From the NCBI RefSeq assembly GCF_032854445.1, contig NC_088300.1, positions 46,369,682 to 46,433,681 on the forward strand: a stretch of 64,000 bases of DNA, written 5' to 3'. This DNA comes from Liolophura sinensis (taxonomy: Eukaryota; Mollusca; Polyplacophora; Chitonida; Chitonidae). Of this stretch, positions 42,428-52,599 are shown in pieces (position 1 is the first letter of the stretch; the number at the start of each line of letters is the position of its first letter). The translations under genes were made by a program, and so were the position numbers. A model generated the notes under the pieces. The model saw only the letters and a list, made by a program, of their open reading frames with translations. It did no database searches and was not told the DNA's origin.

Positions 42428-45400
42428 ATGTTGCGTTGTGTAATACGATTATACGTGACATGTGGACTTTTGTGGACACAGTCTATGTACTCAGCATATG
42501 CAAAAGGGTGCAGCGTGAAAACACACACAATCATTGGCCCATCAAGCATAGACAACTACGAGATACACGGCTTGGCTATAGACACTATGTTTGTGAGGTA
42601 TGTTGTGACGGGTCAGGGTGAGATCACAGGTAATAAGGCCTGTCTTCTGGACACCTCCGAATTTTACCGTGACGAGTTAACAGCACGCTTACGACAGAAG
42701 ACCTACGTGATAGTGTTCTTAGAATGTTCCACACGTTTAACACTTGATTTAAGCAGTCCAAAAACGGCGTCACCCAGCCTAATTATCTTTGGCCGCTTAA
42801 GCGTAGGCAATTGTATTATCGGGTCCCACCTAGCTGAATCGCTCATGTCTATGTTTTCACTATACGGACTCTTCCTGCTGGATTCCAGTCTGTACATCAG
42901 CCATTACCCATCAGACAGCAGCGAGGTGAGCCTACTAGGCACGATAGGGGAGCTCACACTGAGGCAAGAAAACAGCAGTTTGACGTTGAACGATTTGCCG
43001 ATGGCGGCGGTAAGATACGACTCGGTCGTGAAGCTCGGTCTCGTTGGTTTGAACTCTTTGGTCACCCTCCCTGACGGAATCGAAAAGAAGTTCCCAAGGC
43101 TGCAGGTTTTGTCCTTGTTCAATAACAGCCTTGTTCGCCTGCCACATATTGGATGGTCAAACGTTACAGTTGACCTACCACATAATATACACCGAACCGA
43201 CAATATGAAAGCAAGTGAGGAATATATCTGGCAACTTGATACACCTTTAAACGGTATTCCCAGGGTACTTGATTTAACCAGTAACAAGTTAGAGACTCTG
43301 GAAACAGATTGGTTTTCACACGAACTTGATATGTTAAATCTTGGGGAAAATCGCATTAGTCAAATACCTGTTGGAATCTTCGGAAGTCTTCACAACCTGC
43401 AGTCGTTGGATTTGCATGGAAATCATATTGAAGGACTAAATTCTTCCACATTTGCCGGCTTATCCTCCCTAAAGTACCTGTATCTGTATGATAATTCCAT
43501 AGCTTTCATAGAGGAAGAGGCTTTTCAGGGGTTGGTCTCTCTCCGTATACTTGACGTCAGCAGGAATAAGCTAAGCGCAAAACAATCTTCTTATCTGACA
43601 GGTCTGATAAACCTTCGGATGCTGATTTTAAGCGAAAACAGCATCACCACTTTCGTCGAAGATTTTTTCTTGAGCGTTCCTTTACTGAGTATTGTAAACT
43701 TAAGCAGTAATCCTTTGATGGAATTCCCCCCTAGTTCCCTGGCATTAACTCATTTGCGAGAAATAGACCTGGGTTACACTGGACTTGGATTCGACGCATT
43801 TATCAATGCGTTAGGAAGTGTCTCTGCATCTGGTCTTACCAACCGCGTGGTGAACGGCATTATCATATCAATTGTTCTTCGAGGGAATACCATAATGTCA
43901 GCTTACAACCTCACCCTGGAAAACATATGGCAGTTACCCAAATCACTCGGCATGAAGTTTCTACTGGGCTTAAATTCATCTTGTATTGATGTTGAGGAGA
44001 ACCCTCTTATCTGTGATTGTCGCGTGGCAAGCCTCGTCTCCTTCTTGAAGCTGACAGAGAACACATTGGCCAGTCCAGACTCTGGTGTGTATACATACAG
44101 CTGGAATGTCTGCTGGAAAGGTTGGATTTGCGCGACTCCGGCGGAATTTTCTGGAAGAGATATGTTTGATTTAGACCCCTCTCGTCTCTACTGTCCCTCC
44201 GAGGAAGGTGGATGTCCAGGGACCTGTGACTGTTACGATCGCTATGACAATGCCGGTAAGGTGGTCATTTGCGAGAACAAGGACCTTACACAGCTTCCCA
44301 AGAAACAACCTCGTGGGCTGCTGGACCTGAGATTGGCGGGAAACAAACTAAGTACAATTGAGAATAGAGAATACCTGGGCAGAGTAGAGAGACTTGATTT
44401 GTCGAACAATTCTTTGGCGGTTCTTCCAAGAGATGCCCTGGCACGACTGACCAATCTGACACATCTTCACATCACCTCCAACCGCCTCATCGAGTTTCCA
44501 GAGCCACTGACAACTCTAAAACTGAATGAAATCACAATGGGCAATAACCCGTTCCGTTGCACTTGTGAAAATATCTGGTTCAAAAGGTGGCTGATTGAAA
44601 ATAAGAATAAGGTTCTGGATTGGGACACAATTTCCTGTAGCGTGGGTAACAAAGTCGTACGTGTTTTGGATGTGACAGAAGATCTTCTTAGGTGTTCATT
44701 TGTGACTAACATCGCTATAGCAGTCAGCCTCGGTCTGGTTCTCCTCTGCCTTGTTCTGGCGGTGGTTGCTATGGTGCATTTCCGCCATGAAATAAAGGTA
44801 CTGTGGTTTATTTACCAGGCAAACAATAACAATGACGCGGAAATGGTTGACAAAGATTACAATACTTTCATTGTTTTCGCCCGAAATGACCGCGAATGGA
44901 CAGAAGAAAACGTTATCAGCACATTGTACGTTTATTTTCCAAATTGTTCCTTGTGTACACGATTTGATGACTTCATTCCCGGGCAGAGCATGAAGGAGAA
45001 TTTATATCGTACGCTACGGTCTTCAGCAAGCGTAACCATTGTTTTGTCCAATGCCTTCCTGAACGATGAATGGTGTCGATTTACTTTAAGAGAGGCACTC
45101 GCTATGGTCGTGGACAAGAAACTCAACTTCGTGAACATTATCAATCTTGACGGATTCAAAGCGGACGTATACGAAGAGGTCTTGTTAAATAAATACATTC
45201 GGCTGAAACGATATCTCAATCCCAAGTCTAGACTGTTTCCTCAGAGGCTAGTGTACGCAGTGTTTGGCAAAAAACAAGTTTACCCAGAGCGTTTCGATCT
45301 GATGGAATTCGATCCTAATTCAACAAACCCTGATTTACCGCCGGACGACCACATGTTCGAGACTAGGGATTTGAACATCCGGGACAACTCAGTGGTCACG

Positions 45401-45820
45401 CGGCGGTTTCAGTACGACGTTGGACTGCTGTACGGGGATGCCGAGAGGCAGTGGGTCGTTCAGGTGTTGCTGCATACCTTAGAAAGGGAGGGGATTACAG
45501 TGTGTCTCCCGGACAGAGACCCTCTGTATGCTCCCGGGGCTGCTGATTCTGACAACGTCATCGCTCTTATCAGTAACTGTCGCTCTGTCATTCTAGTGGT
45601 GTCCACAGAGTTCCTCAGAACACAACGCTGTAGATTTTGTTTTCGAGCAGCCACAGGGAAACTGACAGGCAGAAAGGGTGAACAGCGTTTTTTGCTGTTA
45701 CTAACAGATGACATGGACATTTGTGAGGTGAAGGAAGTGAACAGTTATATGCGAACACATGTGTGCCTTGGGAAAAATGAAGCTAATTTTACACAAAGAC
45801 TAATGAGAGCATTGTATTAG
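42428..45820 (+). CDS. Toll-like receptor with two TIR domains (TLR 2), intronless
   Basis: 1130 aa from ATG 42428; the open frame to 42401 starts at GTG and adds nothing likely. Order: signal peptide (about 1-25), a Cys-containing N-terminal region, LRRs (about 280-480), LRRCT plus LRRNT cluster (about 525-625, with ENPLICDC and CPGTCDCYD), short LRRs, a second LRRCT (NPFRCTCENIWFKRWL), a TM helix (about 759-783), TIR 1 (about 808-945, box 2 DDFIPG and NDEWC) and TIR 2 (about 994-1125, box 2 within PDRDPLYAPG). TIR 1 is closer to canonical here than in TLR 1. Same architecture as the minus-strand gene, but strongly diverged, so the duplication is old. Intronless and head to head with it. Confidence 0.93.
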   Translation: MLRCVIRLYVTCGLLWTQSMYSAYAKGCSVKTHTIIGPSSIDNYEIHGLAIDTMFVRYVVTGQGEITGNKACLLDTSEFYRDELTARLRQKTYVIVFLECSTRLTLDLSSPKTASPSLIIFGRLSVGNCIIGSHLAESLMSMFSLYGLFLLDSSLYISHYPSDSSEVSLLGTIGELTLRQENSSLTLNDLPMAAVRYDSVVKLGLVGLNSLVTLPDGIEKKFPRLQVLSLFNNSLVRLPHIGWSNVTVDLPHNIHRTDNMKASEEYIWQLDTPLNGIPRVLDLTSNKLETLETDWFSHELDMLNLGENRISQIPVGIFGSLHNLQSLDLHGNHIEGLNSSTFAGLSSLKYLYLYDNSIAFIEEEAFQGLVSLRILDVSRNKLSAKQSSYLTGLINLRMLILSENSITTFVEDFFLSVPLLSIVNLSSNPLMEFPPSSLALTHLREIDLGYTGLGFDAFINALGSVSASGLTNRVVNGIIISIVLRGNTIMSAYNLTLENIWQLPKSLGMKFLLGLNSSCIDVEENPLICDCRVASLVSFLKLTENTLASPDSGVYTYSWNVCWKGWICATPAEFSGRDMFDLDPSRLYCPSEEGGCPGTCDCYDRYDNAGKVVICENKDLTQLPKKQPRGLLDLRLAGNKLSTIENREYLGRVERLDLSNNSLAVLPRDALARLTNLTHLHITSNRLIEFPEPLTTLKLNEITMGNNPFRCTCENIWFKRWLIENKNKVLDWDTISCSVGNKVVRVLDVTEDLLRCSFVTNIAIAVSLGLVLLCLVLAVVAMVHFRHEIKVLWFIYQANNNNDAEMVDKDYNTFIVFARNDREWTEENVISTLYVYFPNCSLCTRFDDFIPGQSMKENLYRTLRSSASVTIVLSNAFLNDEWCRFTLREALAMVVDKKLNFVNIINLDGFKADVYEEVLLNKYIRLKRYLNPKSRLFPQRLVYAVFGKKQVYPERFDLMEFDPNSTNPDLPPDDHMFETRDLNIRDNSVVTRRFQYDVGLLYGDAERQWVVQVLLHTLEREGITVCLPDRDPLYAPGAADSDNVIALISNCRSVILVVSTEFLRTQRCRFCFRAATGKLTGRKGEQRFLLLLTDDMDICEVKEVNSYMRTHVCLGKNEANFTQRLMRALY

Positions 45821-45879
45821 CCGGTTTAAACAGTTCGTGGTTAGAAAAAGTGACGCACATCGCGCACAATGAATTTACC

Positions 45880-45885
45880 AATAAA
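45880..45885 (+). terminator. polyadenylation signal AATAAA for TLR 2
   Basis: Canonical hexamer 60 bases past the stop codon. Another AATAAA follows near 45970. Confidence 0.6.
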
Positions 45886-47334
45886 TGAAAACAAAAACGC
45901 CTGCAAACGCATAAATGAATATAATATAATGTTTTGAGCTATGATGCCCGACTTCCTCAATTCATTGGGAATAAAAATATAATGTATAGAAAAGAGGATA
46001 GTAAGCCTGAATAAAACTACCCTAAAAAATATCTAAATATGACTAAAAAATTTTGAAGATTTTGGTACAGAGAGAAATGTTACAGATAAATATTCAGATT
46101 GTAAGGTAGACTCTGAGGGCCATACAGTACAACACATAAGGATATTTCGCAAAAAAGACGTTCGAGGTGAAAACTTTCATTTACATCATTATACCCTTAT
46201 ATGGCCCATAAAGCCCACCTTACAGCCTGAAAGTGACATTTCCTGGGAAATCTTGGACAAGCGCAAAATGACAAGAAGTCAATGAATACGATCATGAAAC
46301 TGTCATGGTTTTAACTTTAAAGTTGTTCACCTGGCTAAAATTGTGATCAATTTTAAGAATTCCTATTTTAGTACTAACATTGGTCTAATACCTTCATGAC
46401 AAGAATGAATTTTAGCATTTAAGCCCAAATCTAAGTTCAGAAATATTATCACATTTTCAGGCTGAGTCTAACGAAAGTCTTGGATTGCTTCGGGATCCGG
46501 GGGCCATACTTTTTGTGTTCAAAAGAAAGCATTTCAAAAATTTGACCGATCAAACAACAGACAAAACGACCGACTTACAGTATGACAGCTGCCTAAATCG
46601 CTTCCAGAATTAGTAGTCATATTTTAGACACATATCCGTAGACATCCTGATGACCTTAACTTCCTTTTTCTCCGTCAAAAAGATAGTATGAATTGTTGTT
46701 TGGCTTCTAAAAGCTTTAGTGTCGTAGGTTTCTTGGCTGATGTCACCTTCAGTCATATGATGCGTTCGTATCTCGTGGGAGCAGCCTCGTTGAAGGACCA
46801 TGCATCGTTTGTCATGGTACAAACAAAATATGAAATGCATGAGTTTCCACTACGTTTCAGGTTCTGTTCGCTGTATTTTTATTGAAATGGAAAAATCAAT
46901 AGCCACGAGATCGGCTACTATACTGTATATGTACTCATTAATAAAGGAGGGCCGGGATGCACACCTGTGTGTTGGTTTCCAGGAGTATTGGTTTCCAGGA
47001 AACCGAAGTGCCCGAAATACCCAAACTTTTGCTAGCCACCCTTCGTTCAGACAAGTAAACAACTTAATTAAATTATAAATGGAACAAATTGAAATGGCGT
47101 AAATGGGCTAAATTTGGCACTTTAGTGTGAAACCGTGTGCTTTTTACTCTGTTCACGTCGTGGAAATTGACTTTTTTCAGTGCGTTGTCATGGGAATAAA
47201 ACCAAATTCACCCCTATCCCATGTTAAACGGAATTGCTACTGTTGTATTAAATTTCATTCAAACTTTCCATTTCTGACCACTTACCATGGAAACCAAAAA
47301 ACGAGAACAAAACAAAATGAAACATTTAATCATC

Positions 47335-47610
47335 CGAAGGATGCGACCACGTCGTTGAAACTTGGTATTTTCAGTAGGTTGCCACTGAAACCAGAAGTAT
47401 GATCGAAACAGCAATAGCTTAAATAGTGACCTCTTTGATCTCAACAGGAACCTACAAGTATACACATGCCAAATATGAAACTCATCGTAAAGCGGATTGA
47501 CATTTTATTGCGATCACGTCGTTGAAACTTGCCATATACTTCCAGTTGGTTGCTGTGGATACGGAACAGCCACAATTTAAATAGGAACCTAGTTCACCTC
47601 GTCACAATAT
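47335..47610. repeat. local tandem duplication of about 165 bp
   Basis: atgcgaccacgtcgttgaaa, then cttggtattttcagt and ggttgccactg at 47340 recur at 47507 as attgcgatcacgtcgttgaa, acttgccatatacttccagt and tggttgctgtgg. Each is followed by agcaatagcttaaatag or agccacaatttaaatag. Confidence 0.55.
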
Positions 47611-48538
47611 GAACAGAAAAATTTCAGTTTTTATCCCATTGGCAAAATATACTAATAAACGCTAAAATTTTGCTATTCATTACAAAAAATATTGCGCACT
47701 TAATTCCAGCGACAATGCACCTTATATTCTTGCCCAATACAAATATCCATGTGAAGCAACCATGATGATAGCACTTGATAAATCAGGAAAGCATTGGTTT
47801 TATCTACCCATTTAAAAATGACCTCACAGCATTGGGTATGGTTTCACATCTAATGATTTCGTAGCGGAGAGAAGTCCAGCGTAACTTTATATGCACGACG
47901 ACAATAGTTTGACCACAGAGCAAATTCGACATCGAAGTAATATAAATAATTTTATTAGTTTAAACATTCGTAAGGTGAATCATGAACATACAAATATGGC
48001 TTATTGACGGTTAGTAGAAAAAGAGAAGACATTATAGAAGATACCCATATTCCACCATATTAAACTATCATATGGTAAACTGTGACATGATTTATACGCT
48101 CGCATCCCTGTTCTCTCACCACTGTCATTCATGTTTTTTAGTAAAACGAACATAGGACCCCTTTATTAAAACAAAATCATCCGTTCAAAAAGAAATGTCG
48201 CTGGTCAATTTTACGTGTTGGCCCTGTGGTATCTGTGCTGGACAATTCATACTCCACTGACGCGGAATTAACACAAACCGTTTCACAAGCACACTCCGAA
48301 GTAAACTTTTCACAACCGTTATGTTGTTCCATGGTTTTCAACAATAATGTATAATCATATTTGTGACAATCGAGAGGAATAACCATTCTCTAAGAATGAT
48401 TTTATAATGGAATCAACGCATTGAATGGAACATAACCAACATACTGGATTTTACTTACTTTCCAGTCTTGGGTTAACGAACGATTCAACAGTTAATTCTC
48501 AAATATAATCCAGGTGTCCATAATTAGCCCCAAACAAC

Positions 48539-48539
<1 letters not shown>

Positions 48540-48597
<58 letters not shown>
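48540..48597. repeat. (TA)29 microsatellite
   Basis: Uninterrupted TA run, the longest simple repeat in the window. Confidence 0.95.
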
Positions 48598-48600
<3 letters not shown>

Positions 48601-49654
48601 AGACTTTCAGTTCGGTAATGCTAAGATAGATCGAACCTTCTTCCACTTTAATTATTTGGAGGACATATATCTCAACCCAAAGCCTTTCTTCCAATTCAGC
48701 CTTTTTTCCGGTCAGTAACAAACACCTTCATACCGTCAAACATTGGATGGACATTTACATGTTCTAAAATCGCATACTATCGTATTACGATGAGTCTTTC
48801 AATATTTAAAACCAACATCACTCATCGTTAGCCAAAAGATAAATTCCCTATTTCAGTGGAAAAAGCCATTTCTTTTTCAACCGGACGTGCTTAGCTGACT
48901 CGCATTCACACCCCCTGTCTACACCCACGTACACAATTACCTTTACAAATTAGAGATAAATGATAAATTTGCATGTGTACATAAAACAATTCTTTAAAGT
49001 CTTAAACAAGAGATCATTCACTTCAATGTTTCATTTAAATATTTCATCAATCCTTCTTCACAAAACACACAATTAAACAAATAAAAGATTGTGAACTACA
49101 TGTATGTGTGTTTTGGCCATGTTTTGGTACAGAAGTATTTCCTTGAATGTACATCTACATCTATGTCCAGAGAAAAGCACAACAACTGTTGAACACTGTA
49201 ATTAGGCTGAGAGACACTTGCTTGAGCTTACCAGACACCCTCAAAATAAAACCCTTTTAAGCCTGGAAATAAACTGCAGGACATCAACAATTTTCTGCAC
49301 CCATTAGTATTTTGACACGGTTGAACTGAGGACAAAACTTGCATGTAATGAAATAACTTTTTAACTTTGTTACTAATGTGGGCAGCTGGAAAGTTTTATT
49401 AGCACGCACGACTGGCCAAGTTAGGATTATTTCCAGGTTAATCATGGTATGTATATTTCACTTTCATTCCACGCAGTATGACTATATTACAGTTAATCAT
49501 GAGATTAAGGTGTATGGCATTATGTTATTTTAACTATCTTCTAGCACATGTTGACCTGCAATACCATCCAAAACAAGAATGTGGACAACATAGCCAACTT
49601 TTCAACAGCTGGCTACCTGTTACATTACCTTACCTGCAGATCAATATTAAATTA

Positions 49655-49770
49655 ACTTGGACCATCACGTTTCAGTGTCATTTTCAAAATAATTGTATGC
49701 ATAAAATCCACTGAAGAGAGTGCTTTAGTGGTCAAAAAAAGTTGAAGATTTACAGTAACTATGTTGTTAA
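49655..49770. repeat. dispersed repeat C, 3' half
   Basis: gtgtcattttcaaaataatt, gtatgcataaaatcca, gtgctttagtggt and ttgaagatttacagta match 12830-12945. Confidence 0.6.
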
Positions 49771-52599
49771 ATGCAATACTCAGTAATTTTGGCACTTATA
49801 CCCTGGCAGTTAGTGTTACAGGAAACAGAAGCGTGTCATAGGTAAGCCACGAACCTTGGCCACCTATGACGTGCAGACTGCGTGAACAACCACATACATG
49901 TCATCAGCTGGTTATTGTGAGTAAGATAAACAGTGAGAGTTGGGGAATTGAAAATTTCCCCGTCCTTAGCCAGGATTGAACCTGCATCTCCTGTGTCCTG
50001 GTTACTGAAAGACGACCAGCTCCCATCATATAACTGTAAGTTGTCAATATATGTACAAAGAAATAAATACATGTACAGAAAATTCATCAGATAACTACAG
50101 CACTGGTTGCACTCCACACCATGCATCAAAACAGAGAGAAAAATAATTTGAGTGAGGAAACTAGTCCACGAGATCATTTTAAGCTGGCTACTTGTACTTA
50201 GCTTTCCCCTACCACTTTTCTAACACATAGGCCTAATAATTGGCATAACTTAAAATTGGCATAAAAAATAAATTGCCTTGTACAGGTATCAAACATAGGT
50301 TCATGCCTTAAAGTACATTTACCAGTACATTGGTAACTCTACTTTATCATCTTTCATTATATACAGTATTTCACCTGAATATTGGAGTGTAAAAATGCAC
50401 TTTGGGAAGCACATAAAGGCCTTAAAATGATAACTTCGAACTTTACACAAAACTCTTAAGGGGCCCTAAAACATAGATGAATCAATCAGAATCAAGCAAA
50501 ATGTGTCACTTGAAAATGGTAATACAATAATTCAACATGCACTGTACCTATTTACAACAAATAACCACTAGCGAAATTTAGACCTGATTTTCTTCTCTTG
50601 TCATTATGCACAGAACTGACAAATTAAAGTACCAGTATACAGGTACACAAAGATTTGCATACACGTTTACTTTTTTAACACAGGAGCTTTTGATCAATGG
50701 TTGAATAAAACACCATTCTCTTTCATGAAATATGATACTTCAACTTCCCTTAGAAATATAACCCCATTTATGTCTAAATGATTTAAAATGCATGAATATC
50801 TAATTTTACATGTCTGCACCCAAGAACATACGTTTAAGATGTGCATTTCAGGTAAACTGACAAATAGTATTAATACTGCTTGGAACTTCTTTATCCTTTA
50901 AGCACAAATTACAACTGTACATATATGTATAAAATAAATGTAGTTTTGATCATTTTTTGAAGAGTGTGAACTTCAAAATTTTAGTTCACTTGGATATAAG
51001 GCTTATTTTACCATGAAAGGTTCAATACCTTCTGATTGGTCCCATTTGCCAAATTATGGCCCAACTGAAAAATATTGCAACTCAACACAGATCATCTTCC
51101 AGAATGGATTATAGCAGAATTCCAGTAAAATGCTAATCCACTCATGACCACAAAGGCAAATAACTTAAAGTGAAAGACAGCACCTGACTAATGTTTATGT
51201 CCACTGAAAGACTACCACTCAAAGTATTTTAAACAGGCATTAAATATTAGATTTTATTCAACCCAGTAAAAGTTTAGTGAAACTTCGTCTTGACACAGCT
51301 TCAGCGCATCACCATTATCGACATCAAGGTGATGTCACGTTTACTCTAGCTCTCTGATGTCGAAGCGTATTTTCTGTATTATAGTCAAAGCAGTAGCCTA
51401 TGGTAGGTAAAGTTGTGGACTTGGGCAATGAAGGTCCAAGTGATAAATAGCTTTCTCGGAAATTGGACATACTGGGAGAATATTTCTTCCACTACTTGAA
51501 CTGTTGATACAGTAAGCCTGATAAATCATTTACAGTATAAGTAGCTGGTAGATAAATGGCCAGGGTATTCCTGGTTCAAGCCTTAGCCTCTGGAGGGGCT
51601 GTGCTAGTGATTTTGACCCCTGTTAAATATTTACAAAAGTACAACAGGATTGTTTTACAACTAGATTCATGCTCAATTCTGAAGCAAATGGAAATAAATC
51701 TAAGCACCATGGAGGCTGATCTAGGCATTCGACCGTCACTGCTATGTATGCTTCAGTTTCGTGGTGTTCGCTTCTAAGATGAGAGCAGTACTGACCTAGT
51801 TATTGCCAACGTCAGAGAAAGCAACTCTGCTTGAACACTGCATTTCAATAATTTTACTGTGTTTTATGAAAGAAAACAGGAAAAAAATCATCCCTTGTAT
51901 GAAATAATGACAAAGGAGCACAATTTAAATTCTTCAATTGTAATAAATTTAGAGAAAAAAAATTATATCATGAGAATTAATTAATTTTAAGCATTGTTCA
52001 GTGAGATGCAATCTTATTCTCATAAACCTTTCGGCATCCCTAAGAAATTTTTCACTGCCTCTGATATCTGATATTTAGAAACTGCTGACTAAACACTAAA
52101 ATGAACGACAAATAATGTACTTGTATAATTTAAACAGCATGTCTAAGTAGCATTTCTCTGTTATGATATGCCACTTCATGGAGTGAATGGGTAAAGGTCA
52201 TGGGCAACGTCACAGCTTTTGACATTTGACGAATCTGATTGGATAAAATTCTGAAGATGTCTGCCTCAATTCACACCAGCCATTTGTGTAGTATTGTCAG
52301 TTTTTTCTACATGTTATTCAGTGAAATCTCATTAAAATAATAAAGTATGATACTTTTTAGAAAGCTTGAGAACCCTGCTTTCGACTGAAATATGTTTTAG
52401 CCAGGTGCTGACTTGTCCTTTAATGGAAAATACAATGCCATCTCCATGTTAACAAAAAAGGTGTGAACAAAAGCTCTTTCTAGTTAACCAATTCAAACAA
52501 GATTGTCTCTCTTCTGACCGCCACACAAAACACACTGAACACTGGGCTCCAAATGCCATAAAAGCAGATCACAGGATAAATAAGAACTACATTAAATTG

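Larger units (their letters stand above)
45821..52599. other. intergenic region between TLR 2 and SPTY2D1 (convergent ends)
   Basis: 6.8 kb with no supported gene. It contains a local duplication (47335-47610), a long (TA)n run, a repeat C copy and a tRNA-head-like block near 49970-50020. The SPTY2D1 3' UTR should extend below 52600; an ATTAAA on the minus strand lies at 52419-52424. Confidence 0.6.

Noticed and set aside
47127-47402. 91-codon plus-strand frame
   Set aside because: Covers part of a local repeat; composition and context do not suggest a gene.
49960-50025. tRNA-like block (ggttcaatcctgg on the minus strand)
   Set aside because: Only the B-box part is convincing; left as a probable SINE remnant.
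51556-51777. 73-codon plus-strand frame
   Set aside because: No homology recognised. Lies in the likely 3' flank of SPTY2D1 on the opposite strand.
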